Below, piece after piece: positions 51,671-60,975 of a stretch of 64,000 nt of DNA (position 1 is its first letter; each line of letters starts with the position of its first letter). Under the pieces are notes generated by a model, which saw nothing but the letters and a program-made list of their open reading frames with translations, had not been told where the DNA came from and ran no database searches. This DNA is from Paenibacillus sp. V4I3 (GTDB taxonomy: Bacteria; Bacillota; Bacilli; Paenibacillales; NBRC-103111): assembly GCF_030817215.1 (NCBI RefSeq), contig NZ_JAUSZA010000001.1, positions 6,050,501-6,114,500 on the forward strand, in the 5' to 3' direction. The position numbers and the translations under genes were made by a program.

Positions 51671-52840
51671 TTACACTAAAGATCGAATCAAAATATCTCT
51701 GACTGTTTCCCGCGTCATCATTTTGTATTGCCCTACTTTGTCCTTCATGAATGATTTATGGACTAATTCCTCTATCCTAGAATCATCGATTCCATAATCC
51801 CCTAATCGATTCGGCGCACCAAGGGAATTCCAGAAACTTCGCAGTGCGTCAATCCCTTCGAGTGCAATTTCATGATCTGTTTTATCCGATGGATCGATGC
51901 CGAAAACAGCAATCGCCAATTTCTTCATCCGTGAAGGATCTTCCTCCGCACAATGCTTCATCCAGTTCGGGAATACAATCCCAAGCCCTCCGCCATGCGG
52001 AATGTCATAAACGGCGGATAGGCCATGTTCGATCTGATGCGATGCCCAATCTCCACCATCTGTGCCGCTGGACAGCAGCCCGTTAAAGGCAGTCGTCCCC
52101 GCATACATGACCGTTGCTCTATGCTCATAGCTGTTAAGATCGGCAAGCAGCTTCGGTGCAGCTTCAATGACTGTCAATAGGACTGACTCCATGAAACGAT
52201 CAATCATAGGTGTGTTTTCCGTCCGATGGAAGTACTGCTCCAGCACATGCGACATCATATCCACGATGCCATACACCGTCTGATCCATAGGTACAGAATA
52301 CGTGTATGCAGGGTCTAAAATTGAGAATGCCGGATACGCAAAAGGACTGCTCCAACCACGCTTTTCGTTTTTCTCCCAATGCGTGATGACGGAAATATTA
52401 TTCATTTCAGAACCTGTAGCCGCAATAGTTAATACCGTACCAAAAGGAAGCGCTTTGTAAGGCACAGCTTTCCGAGTAATGATGTCCCAAACATCTCCGT
52501 CATAATAAACTCCCACGGAAATTGCTTTGACACAATCAATCACACTGCCTCCGCCAACAGCCAAAATGAGCTCGATTTGCTTATCGCGGCAAATATTTAT
52601 GCCTTTCCGTACAGTGGTGAGCCGTGGATTAGGCTCTACACCAGACATTTCAAACACTTCTGCTTGCATATGTATAAGCTGTTCCATAACAGCATCGTAT
52701 ACGCCATTTTTCTTAATGCTTCCACCGCCATACACGAGCAATACTCGCTTGCCAATCGTACCAAGTTCCTGTTGCAGCTGCTCGATTTGACCATGGCCTA
52801 ACCATAATCTTGTTGGATTAAACTGTAGAAATGATTGCAT
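51671..52840 (-). CDS. Iron-containing alcohol dehydrogenase (YugJ/BdhA type)
   Basis: A 389-residue group III alcohol dehydrogenase. The nucleotide motif GGGSVIDCVKAIS is near 98-110, and the metal ligands are in DWASHQIEHGLSA (about 262) and PHGGGLGIVFPNW (about 281). It matches the NADPH-dependent butanol dehydrogenase group. It has a normal length and its own terminator. The physiological aldehyde is unknown; L-lactaldehyde from the fucose operon is one possibility. Confidence 0.94.
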   Translation of the reverse strand: MQSFLQFNPTRLWLGHGQIEQLQQELGTIGKRVLLVYGGGSIKKNGVYDAVMEQLIHMQAEVFEMSGVEPNPRLTTVRKGINICRDKQIELILAVGGGSVIDCVKAISVGVYYDGDVWDIITRKAVPYKALPFGTVLTIAATGSEMNNISVITHWEKNEKRGWSSPFAYPAFSILDPAYTYSVPMDQTVYGIVDMMSHVLEQYFHRTENTPMIDRFMESVLLTVIEAAPKLLADLNSYEHRATVMYAGTTAFNGLLSSGTDGGDWASHQIEHGLSAVYDIPHGGGLGIVFPNWMKHCAEEDPSRMKKLAIAVFGIDPSDKTDHEIALEGIDALRSFWNSLGAPNRLGDYGIDDSRIEELVHKSFMKDKVGQYKMMTRETVRDILIRSLV

Positions 52841-52944
52841 GTCTGTTTCTCCTTCGGTGACTGATATCTACAGCAGTATATCACATGTAAGTTTCAATAT
52901 CGAAAACGTTCCTATTTACATAGAATAGCTTGAGGTGACAATCC

Positions 52945-53283
52945 ATGCCCAATTACCGAATTATTGTTGATCTTTCTGACTTTCAATTATATCTGCTGGA
53001 TGTAAATCGCGTTGTACGTGGGTTCCCAGTTGGTATTGGTAAAATGTTAACGAACACACCGACGGGTGAATTTTTCATTATCAATAAGCAACCACATCCC
53101 GGCGGCCCTTTCGGTGTCTTCTGGATGGGTTTAAGCAAACCTCATTATGGCATACACGGCACGAATAATCCTTCTTCAATAGGCAAGCGAACATCTCACG
53201 GCTGTATCCGCATGTACAACGAAGATGTGCTTGAGTTGGCCGAACTGGTACCCATTCACACCAGAGTTACCATTCGACCTTAG
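52945..53283 (+). CDS. Minimal L,D-transpeptidase (YkuD domain)
   Basis: A 112-residue protein that is only a YkuD catalytic domain. The catalytic set is present: His71-Gly-Thr, then Ser84-His85-Gly86-Cys87 and Arg89 (SHGCIRM). Related spore-forming enzymes usually carry a LysM domain or a signal peptide, neither of which is seen here. It would cross-link or modify peptidoglycan, perhaps of the spore. A GAGGTGA site precedes the ATG. Confidence 0.93.
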   Translation: MPNYRIIVDLSDFQLYLLDVNRVVRGFPVGIGKMLTNTPTGEFFIINKQPHPGGPFGVFWMGLSKPHYGIHGTNNPSSIGKRTSHGCIRMYNEDVLELAELVPIHTRVTIRP

Positions 53284-53293
53284 CCCTTAGCCC

Positions 53294-53342
53294 AAAAAAC
53301 CGTACATCGCACACAGAATCATGTGAGGTATACGGTTCTTGC
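53294..53342. terminator. Bidirectional terminator between the YkuD gene and the large kinase gene
   Basis: AAAAACCGTA and TACGGTTCTT pair, with an inner CACA/TGTG step, between convergent genes. Confidence 0.75.
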
Positions 53343-53345
53343 GGC

Positions 53346-56300
53346 TTAAATCCGATGTACAGGTAACGAGAACGAGATGCTGCAGCCTTTTCCAAGGCGG
53401 CTTTCCGCCCAAATCTGCCCGCCATGATACTGCACGATCTCCTTAGCAATCGCGAGTCCCAGGCCACTCCCGCCAGACGTGCTGCGTGATTTGGAGACTT
53501 TGTAGAACCTTTCAAAAATGTGCGGAAGATCCTCTTCGCTAATCCCTACGCCTGTATCGGTAACCCGAATCACTAACTCGCTCGGTTCATCCTTGATTGC
53601 CACGTGAACATCAATGAATCCGCCTCTAGTGGAAAATTTAATTGCATTGTACAAAATATTCGCATACACCTGTTCAATACGATCTGTATCTACCGTTAAA
53701 AGCAGTTCTTCGCCTTCCGAATGTGCCATGTTTAACGTATAGGAAATTCCAGCATTCGCCGCATCCAGCTCATACTTCGCAAAAAGCTGGCGAACCATCG
53801 TTCCGCATGAGGTTGGGGCTAGTTGAAAATGGAACTGCTTCGTCTCAAGTCGACTTAACTGATAGAGATCCGTAATGAGCCGCTGAATGCCGACAATCCG
53901 CATGTGAACGACCGTAAGGTATTTTCTCTGTTCCTCAGGCTCTTGAATAACCCCATCCAGAATAGCCTCTACATAACCCTGAATGGACGTGAGTGGCGTG
54001 CCCAAATCATGGGAAATATTAGACAGCAGGTCTCGACGCGACGTCTCCATCAAGATCAATTCGTTCGTCCGTTCTTTGACTTTGGACTCCAAATCATTAT
54101 AGAGTCTCGCATTCTCAATCGAAATTGCCGCCTGAGCAGACAACAGCTTGATAATATCAAGACGGTCTGATGTAAAGGCATTGCGAATCAAATTATTTTC
54201 AAGATAAAAGACGCCGACTAGATTGCCCTGATGCAGGATAGGCTCGCAGAAAATCGATTTACTCTCCGTTGCCCGGATATACGGATCATGTGTAAAGAAT
54301 CCCTTATTCTCGGCATCATCGAGAACTACACCTTCCTTGGTCCGTGCAACGAATTGAATCACCGCCGTTGGGAGATCTTCTCTTGTTTCTAATAGTACTG
54401 AGCTTACGGTACAAGAATCCTTGCCGTCGATGGCAAGCATCTCAGCTTCCACGAATAAGCTGTCGCGTTCTTTCAAGACAAGGATGCTTCTCTCCGCGCC
54501 AGACGAATAAGTTACAATTTCCATTAACCGTTTGATCAATTGCTCCAAGTTAACTTCACTCGACAACGACCTAGACGTGTTCATAATCGTCATAAAATCA
54601 AGCGCCTGCAGGGAATAGTCACTTATTTTGGTTGTGTTCCAATCCATCGACTCTTTAAGTGATGTTAAATAGCCCGGATAACGCAGCATTAACTCCTCGG
54701 CCTTAGCCTTCGCACCCCAGCTTAGATAACCGTAATACGCATCGACGAAATAGGTTTTGGCAATCTTTTCACGTCCAGCTTCTTTATACATCCTCCCTGC
54801 TAGCTCACAGGCAATCGCCTCATGCTGGATGAACCCCTGCTCCCTTGCTTGCCGGATTGACGTTTCATATTCTTGCTCTGCTTTCTGAAAATGGCCTGTT
54901 ACACGGTTCCACTCCGCATGCATTAATAGGCTAATATGCGAAAAGTTTTCCGGACAATGGGTAGCCCATTTATCCATCTTGCGCAGCATCTTTCTCATCT
55001 GTTTGGCCAGCATCTTCTGCTCTAACATTGCAGCCTCTTTATATTTAGCAGCTATAGATAAGGCATAGTAGAAATAGTTCTCAGGAATATGAAACAGCCC
55101 GAAAGAAACAGACTGCATAGGTTCTGCATTTTTACCAACCTTTAAAGCTTCCTCATATTGACCAAACAAATAATACAGCATCATTTTTTTGACTGTATAC
55201 TCATGAATGATGACTTGGTTCGGGTGGACCTCCAGCTTACGGACAAATTGTTCTTCCTCTTCTTCATCCTTGCCGAGAATCAGAGGATTCTCAGACTTTC
55301 CTTCCAAATTATGAATGACCTTACGGAGCATTTCTAACATGAGAAGGGTGTCATGATGATTGGTCTGTTCCAATATCCGATAGTTTTTAGCTAAATCTTC
55401 TTGCACTTCCGAAAGTACAACACCTTGAAAATCCTTCACTAAAATCTGATAAGTAAGGGCATAACCTGCGAAAACCAAGTCCCCATCTTCGATCCCGCTT
55501 CGGAACGACTCCTTCAAGTGCTCCAAACACACATGCAAAGGCTTAACCCAAGGAGTGACGAACAAACCAAATGAGAAATGGCTTTTACTGCGAAATTGAT
55601 GGGATTGAAATCTGGCATTCATGCGGTCGCCAAGCTGCCCATACTGGTAGCCTAGCTGATAATCCCCGAAGCCCGAGCCCAGAATCAAGCCATAGGATCC
55701 ATATACATAGGCCATCATGGGGGTATTGCCATACTTCAAGGCATGCTTCGTCATGATGAACATGAACAAAACGAATAAATTCGTATTCACGAAATAGGCG
55801 GAGATGGCAATACTCATCATTAAATTCATTAATTTGGTTCTGTATTCATCTTCCATAATCGGTAAATCGTACAGCTGCAGCGTATTCTTCCGTCCAATCA
55901 TTGCTTTCAGCTTCATATATTCGAAAAAAATGTTCACGCCCGTAGGCTCTTTAGACACACGGATACCTTGTTCAGCTAGGGCTTTCAACCCGACTTCCAA
56001 ACTTTTATGCTGCTTTCCGACGTTCGTGTACAGAATCACTTGTAAGTTATACACTTCCAACTTGAGTTCGTTCGTACGGGCATCTATAAGCAGTTCTTCA
56101 TACGAAATCTCGGCTTCATCCGCTTGACCATTCAGATAAAGCACTTCTGACTTCTCCAGTCGAATGGAAAAGCTAAGGTCATTTAACTCCACGCCCTCGA
56201 CCAACTTCAGCAAAGCTAGTGCTTTATTGTAATATTGCAGTGCTGAACGATAAGCATTCGAGGATTTAGCCTTGCGACCTGCAGCAAAATTAAATTCTAG

Positions 56301-58541
56301 AAGCTGGATAAGCTCCTTACTCTCCGTTAGTAAATTAGAGCCGATATTCATATGGTTGACGATATCGAACAACCGGGGCTCTGCCTGATCTTCAGTTAAA
56401 TGCTCCAGCAGCTGATGTGCGATGTTCAAGTGCATTTCTGGCAGCATGGATTCCTCAATGGAACCATAGACGGCTTCTTGAATGGAATCATGCACAAACA
56501 TAAACCGTATGTCCCGTGCAGTTGAGTTCCCTTGGATCTCCATAAAAAACTTATAATCCATACCAACTGGTATCATCAATCCGTTTTGGATAGCAATTTC
56601 CAACTCATGCAGAACATCAGTAAAGGACATCTTAGCAATAATACCAAGCGCTTCCAGGTCAAAGGAGGCCCCCAAACAAGCAGCTAACCGCAGTAAGTAT
56701 TGCGTTCTTGGCGGCATGCGCTGCAGCTTCTCAGCTAGGAGGAACATAAGATTATCAGTAATTCTAAGCTTCTGAATTTCACCAATATCCCAAATCCAAC
56801 GATTAACTTCATAATTAAAGGTGAGTAAATTTTGCTCGTGTAAGGCTGTTAAAAATTGTTTGACGAAAAAAGGATTTCCGCCGGTTTTTTGCAGAACGAG
56901 CTGAGCCAGCTCAACTACCTGCTGCTGCTCGGTTTTCAACGACTCCGCAATCAACTGCTCGACATCCGTAATTTCCAGTGGCTGCAAAATAATCCGTTCC
57001 GTAACAAGGCGCTCTGGGAGCTTGTCCAGCAATTGAACACGAGTAGACGATAACCAATTGATGTCATTCTCGCTTCGATAAGAACCTATGAAAAGGAAAT
57101 ACTTCATTTGTGAATCGTTCAATAGCAGGTCAAGAAATTGTAAGGAGGCGGCGTCTGCCCACTGCAAATCATCTAGAAACAACACGATGGGCCGGTCTTT
57201 CACACAGAAGATTAGCAGAAATTGCTGCAATAAGAAATGTAATCGATTCTGTGTTTCTTGCGGAGGAAGCTGCTTCGCAATGGGCTGCTCACCGATTAGG
57301 AGCTCAAGGTCTGGAACGAGATCCGTCAATACTTTCCCACTCGTTCCCAGCACTTTCAGCAAACGTCCGCGATACTCTTCCATTTGATGATCTTTCTCCG
57401 TCAGAAGCTGACGGACTAACTGACGCAGCGCCTTAGATAACGCATGATACGAGACATGCTGTTTGTTGGGCTCGAATCTGCCCGATAAGTACCAGCCATT
57501 ATCCTTCATGATCGTCTTCATCGTCTCGGCGATGAGAAACGATTTGCCATAACCAGATTCCCCGGTTACCCAAACGGCCTCCAGCGAGCCATGCACCGCA
57601 CGTCCATAAACATGCAGCAGATTTTCGATTTCCTGCGCTCGTCCGTACAACCCTTGAGGTATCTGAAACATGTCCGTCATGTCATAGAGCCCTACTGCAA
57701 AATCCGTCATTTCTTCCCCGGAATTGCTTAGCATCAAGATGTGCTCGAGATCCTGAATAATGCCGTAGGCGCTCTGATATCGATCTTCCGCATTTTTAGC
57801 AAGAAGCTTCATAACAATATCGGATAGCGGCTTCGGTATACCCATCCGTAAGCTTTCGGGAGGAGTCGGCGTCACGGCAAAATGGCAATGAATCAGCTCC
57901 ACCGGATCTTCCGTTTGAAACGGAAGACGTCCCGTGAGCATTTCATAGAACGTGACCCCTAAGGAATAGTAGTCCGTTCGATAATCGATAATACGATTCA
58001 TGCGACCTGTCTGCTCAGGCGACATATAGCTTAGTGTTCCTTCTAGCATCAAAGGGTCTAGCATTTCTTGACGTTCTCTCGTAAACGAGGAAATGCTGAA
58101 ATCAGCTAGCTTCATGATCTGCTTTTCAGGATTAATAATAATGTTGCTAGGTTTAATATCTTTATGTATGACGTACCGCTGATGAATATCCCCAACAATC
58201 TTGATCAATTGAATAGCAGCTACAAGAAAGGCTTGTATGGACTGACGAAACATAGGGAAATAAGCCGATAAGGTCTCACCGTCAAAGTCTTCCAAGATGA
58301 GAGCTAAGCTGTTTTGATGCTTGGGCAGCGCCAATGGTTTAACAATGCCGGGAAAATCCAGCATTTTGCCTATCTCATACTCACGTTTCAATCTTGCGAT
58401 ATCTGCTGAAACTGGAAAGTCAGAACGTAGGGTTTTGATAATTACTTTTTCCATAGTTGGCTTATGAATAGCACGATAGAGCACAGTCCGTTCGCCTTGA
58501 TAGATTTGTCTGATCAACTCATATTCCGGCAAAATTAGCAT
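53346..58541 (-). CDS. Giant protein kinase - AAA ATPase - TPR - GAF - histidine kinase hybrid
   Basis: A 1731-residue cytoplasmic signalling protein. Residues 1-270 form a Ser/Thr kinase: Lys36, HKDIKPSN (126-133) and DFS (147-149) where HRD and DFG are usual. An ATPase domain follows, with the P-loop GESGYGKS (327-334) and Walker B VLFLDDLQWAD near 455. About 600 residues of helical, TPR-like repeats follow, then a GAF domain (about 1320-1470), the HisKA box SNISHDLGTPLTSI near 1500 and an ATPase with DTGVGISEEDLPHIFERFY and GSGLGLAIAKEIV. No membrane segment or receiver domain is present. The architecture is known from cyanobacteria and myxobacteria, but no partner regulator is nearby. The FAD oxidoreductase gene lies 35 bases upstream and is co-transcribed. 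Confidence 0.93.
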   Translation of the reverse strand: MLILPEYELIRQIYQGERTVLYRAIHKPTMEKVIIKTLRSDFPVSADIARLKREYEIGKMLDFPGIVKPLALPKHQNSLALILEDFDGETLSAYFPMFRQSIQAFLVAAIQLIKIVGDIHQRYVIHKDIKPSNIIINPEKQIMKLADFSISSFTRERQEMLDPLMLEGTLSYMSPEQTGRMNRIIDYRTDYYSLGVTFYEMLTGRLPFQTEDPVELIHCHFAVTPTPPESLRMGIPKPLSDIVMKLLAKNAEDRYQSAYGIIQDLEHILMLSNSGEEMTDFAVGLYDMTDMFQIPQGLYGRAQEIENLLHVYGRAVHGSLEAVWVTGESGYGKSFLIAETMKTIMKDNGWYLSGRFEPNKQHVSYHALSKALRQLVRQLLTEKDHQMEEYRGRLLKVLGTSGKVLTDLVPDLELLIGEQPIAKQLPPQETQNRLHFLLQQFLLIFCVKDRPIVLFLDDLQWADAASLQFLDLLLNDSQMKYFLFIGSYRSENDINWLSSTRVQLLDKLPERLVTERIILQPLEITDVEQLIAESLKTEQQQVVELAQLVLQKTGGNPFFVKQFLTALHEQNLLTFNYEVNRWIWDIGEIQKLRITDNLMFLLAEKLQRMPPRTQYLLRLAACLGASFDLEALGIIAKMSFTDVLHELEIAIQNGLMIPVGMDYKFFMEIQGNSTARDIRFMFVHDSIQEAVYGSIEESMLPEMHLNIAHQLLEHLTEDQAEPRLFDIVNHMNIGSNLLTESKELIQLLEFNFAAGRKAKSSNAYRSALQYYNKALALLKLVEGVELNDLSFSIRLEKSEVLYLNGQADEAEISYEELLIDARTNELKLEVYNLQVILYTNVGKQHKSLEVGLKALAEQGIRVSKEPTGVNIFFEYMKLKAMIGRKNTLQLYDLPIMEDEYRTKLMNLMMSIAISAYFVNTNLFVLFMFIMTKHALKYGNTPMMAYVYGSYGLILGSGFGDYQLGYQYGQLGDRMNARFQSHQFRSKSHFSFGLFVTPWVKPLHVCLEHLKESFRSGIEDGDLVFAGYALTYQILVKDFQGVVLSEVQEDLAKNYRILEQTNHHDTLLMLEMLRKVIHNLEGKSENPLILGKDEEEEEQFVRKLEVHPNQVIIHEYTVKKMMLYYLFGQYEEALKVGKNAEPMQSVSFGLFHIPENYFYYALSIAAKYKEAAMLEQKMLAKQMRKMLRKMDKWATHCPENFSHISLLMHAEWNRVTGHFQKAEQEYETSIRQAREQGFIQHEAIACELAGRMYKEAGREKIAKTYFVDAYYGYLSWGAKAKAEELMLRYPGYLTSLKESMDWNTTKISDYSLQALDFMTIMNTSRSLSSEVNLEQLIKRLMEIVTYSSGAERSILVLKERDSLFVEAEMLAIDGKDSCTVSSVLLETREDLPTAVIQFVARTKEGVVLDDAENKGFFTHDPYIRATESKSIFCEPILHQGNLVGVFYLENNLIRNAFTSDRLDIIKLLSAQAAISIENARLYNDLESKVKERTNELILMETSRRDLLSNISHDLGTPLTSIQGYVEAILDGVIQEPEEQRKYLTVVHMRIVGIQRLITDLYQLSRLETKQFHFQLAPTSCGTMVRQLFAKYELDAANAGISYTLNMAHSEGEELLLTVDTDRIEQVYANILYNAIKFSTRGGFIDVHVAIKDEPSELVIRVTDTGVGISEEDLPHIFERFYKVSKSRSTSGGSGLGLAIAKEIVQYHGGQIWAESRLGKGCSISFSLPVHRI

Positions 58542-58576
58542 ATAATCCTCCTAGTAAAACTAGCTGCTAGGCATTC

Positions 58577-60223
58577 CTAAAAAAGCTTTCCATCCCAAGG
58601 AAGCCCCTTCTCGAACCGTCGCTTGTCATGATGATGATAAGGTTTCAATAAATCAATATGCCAAAGCTCAAATGTGTACATTTCCCATATTTCACAAGGC
58701 TTCTCCATCGAACCATCTTGTTTCAGTATGGCATTAACTGCACGTCGCGCTGCTTCATTAGCGCCTTCCATCGTCGCAAGGTTCGTATTCGTACGTACGT
58801 AATCAGCAGCCAGGAATAGATTCGGAATTGCGGTATAAGCTTCTGGACGGTCATCCCAAGTACCCACGCGATTAATGAGCAGCGGCTCCATATTCGTACA
58901 CGCCTGATCAGGATTCTCAAATTGAATATCCGTATCCAAGAACCAAGAGTGCAGAACATCGTCTTCTAGGATAACGGCGCCATCCACGTTCAAACTTAAC
59001 TTCATCTGTGCCCATACTTCGGCTTTAATCTCTTCAGCCGTACAAAGTGTAGCCGATTTACCAAATAATACCCCTGGTGTATCCCAATCCGAAATATCGA
59101 CGGATAAAACACCCTTCACTGTGCCATCACCATATTCGCTAAGGTCAACGTCTGGCCAAAATTGCTTCTGGGATACCGAAGTCAGCGACCAAGGTGCATC
59201 TAAGTATATAACATGTCCATGTGTGATAGGCAGTTCTTCCTTCAAATAATACTGAATGCCATTCATCCATGCAACGGAATCAACAAGCTTCTGCACACCT
59301 ACTAGTGTAGGGTCGGCTTGCACCATAGCGTCCGTAATGAATTTACCCATCACTTCAACCGGGAATGCAGCTATGTAATAGTCGGCTTCTATATCGAAGG
59401 TTTTACCGTTCTCTGTCACCTTCGCACTCCGAATAACGCCATCCACGCATTCGATACTTTCAACTTTTGCCGCTAAATGGTAATCAACGCCCTGGTCTCG
59501 TAAAAATGTTAGCCACGGGTTCACCCATTTGTCATTCGTGGGACCGTTCAAAAGACGGACGAAGCTCGTGCCTGGTGTTGTGATATCTAGTGTCATTTGA
59601 ACAGCTACAGGGCCGACAGTTTGTGTGTTTGCAATTTTGGATTGACAAGCAACGAGGGTTTTAGTGAATCCAGCGAATATTTTTTGAAATGCAGGGGATT
59701 GTTGATCCGCCTCAATGAAATTCCACCAATCGATGAGGTTATATTCCTCGCGAATGCGTTCATCACAGCTCGTCATGACTTGCCATAGCTTACGTCCGTA
59801 TTGCTCCAGATCATCCATACTTAGACCTAAGCCATTATCGAATAAATCTCTGATGACAACCATAAAATTGTCTAAACTAAATTCAATTTTGGCTAGCAGC
59901 GGCAATAGCGGTGCTGTATAGGTGGCAATATCTAACCGGGTCACTTCTGTTAAGTTATCATATACGGTTCCATTCTCATAGGGAATTCGTTTCAATGTAT
60001 CTATGACATGTCTGTAAAAGCGAGGGAATAACCGGAAACCATGCTCACCTGGAAGGTCCTTCCTCCCGCCAGTTCCGCTGCCTATGAAAGGCATACTTCT
60101 CGCTTTCCCGCCTGGAATACTTTTAAATTCGTAGACTGACACCTCGTAGCCTCTTACAACCAATTCATGCGCGGCACTCATTCCGGCAACACCGCCGCCC
60201 AAAATAACGACTTTTTTCAACAC
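58577..60223 (-). CDS. FAD-dependent oxidoreductase (phytoene desaturase/amine oxidase-like)
   Basis: A 548-residue flavoprotein. The N-terminal FAD motif is VVILGGGVAGMSAAHELVVRGYEVSVYEFKSIPGGKA split as a standard dinucleotide fold (4-40), with GEHGFRLFPRFYRHVI near 58-73. The C-terminus has FLAADYVRTNTNLATMEGANEAARRAVNAIL, the second FAD-binding part. It resembles carotenoid or hydroxysqualene-type desaturases, yet no isoprenoid genes are near. It is in one operon with the large kinase gene, which suggests a regulatory or redox link. Confidence 0.88.
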   Translation of the reverse strand: MLKKVVILGGGVAGMSAAHELVVRGYEVSVYEFKSIPGGKARSMPFIGSGTGGRKDLPGEHGFRLFPRFYRHVIDTLKRIPYENGTVYDNLTEVTRLDIATYTAPLLPLLAKIEFSLDNFMVVIRDLFDNGLGLSMDDLEQYGRKLWQVMTSCDERIREEYNLIDWWNFIEADQQSPAFQKIFAGFTKTLVACQSKIANTQTVGPVAVQMTLDITTPGTSFVRLLNGPTNDKWVNPWLTFLRDQGVDYHLAAKVESIECVDGVIRSAKVTENGKTFDIEADYYIAAFPVEVMGKFITDAMVQADPTLVGVQKLVDSVAWMNGIQYYLKEELPITHGHVIYLDAPWSLTSVSQKQFWPDVDLSEYGDGTVKGVLSVDISDWDTPGVLFGKSATLCTAEEIKAEVWAQMKLSLNVDGAVILEDDVLHSWFLDTDIQFENPDQACTNMEPLLINRVGTWDDRPEAYTAIPNLFLAADYVRTNTNLATMEGANEAARRAVNAILKQDGSMEKPCEIWEMYTFELWHIDLLKPYHHHDKRRFEKGLPWDGKLF

Positions 60224-60320
60224 AGTCCCCCCTCATATTGGATCAAATTGTAAAAAAATCTGTAAAACTATCATATCATCTAGGACATTTGAATCATAGA
60301 CTTTAGTTCCCCGAAGATAG

Positions 60321-60366
60321 AAAAAAGCCTAGATCAGCTGAATCTTGTCAGCTAGATATGGCTTCA
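60321..60366 (-). terminator. Terminator of the 128-155 residue gene
   Basis: AAGCC...TCAGCTGA and TGTCAGCT...GGCTT pair, followed on the minus strand by TTTTTTC. It separates this gene from the FAD oxidoreductase operon. Confidence 0.8.
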
Positions 60367-60389
60367 TAGAAAATTCAGTTCTTTTATAT

Positions 60390-60861
60390 TTATTTGAGCC
60401 GAATTTGAGCTAGGGATTGAAGGAGCTCCTCCGAGATATGATTTAACTTTTTCGATGAAACTTCGACTTCTTTCGTAGAAGTGACTTGCTTTTGCAGATG
60501 GCGCGCAGCAACTTCTATATCTTTCAACTCAATTTTCTCAAGCTTGTTCCAAAACGGAGGAAAAAGGTGTACAGTGAAATTAATGAAATAACTGCTATCT
60601 GCCTCAGGATCCAAACTCAACTTTGAGATTTCCTCGACTTCTTCGATAAGCTTTACAATAAGCTGTTCCAACTGCTCATGTTGAAGCTCATAATACGCTT
60701 GACTCAAATCTTTTCCACTCGATGAAATTGATTTCCACTGTTCCTTGAGTTCTGTAAAAACTTGATCATCAATCAATTTTGGCGTTGAGCGAGCACTCTC
60801 GCCCTTTATAGACGCTAAAGTCCGAACTATCTGATCTTGAATTTGCTTGATGTCCGCTCAT
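60390..60861 (-). pseudogene. Coiled-coil hypothetical protein with an apparent frameshift at the start
   Basis: From a TTG at 60776 the frame gives 128 residues, but no ribosome binding site lies before it. The same frame is open further upstream and reads ADIKQIQDQIVRTLASIKGE and SARSTPKLIDD. A strong GAGGGGG site stands before an ATG at 60861, in another frame. One missing base at codon two or three would join them into a protein of about 156 residues. The protein is helical and acidic, with coiled-coil character in both halves, and I do not recognise it. It diverges from the pseudokinase-PASTA gene. If the frameshift is a sequencing error, the gene is intact. Confidence 0.55.
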
Positions 60862-60975
60862 CACTATTCCCCCTCGATTTTTCATAACATAATACCTAAA
60901 TTCCTATATCCCGCCGAATCATATATAATAAAGGCAACTCCTAATGATGCCATCAAGAGAGAGGATGGATATTCC

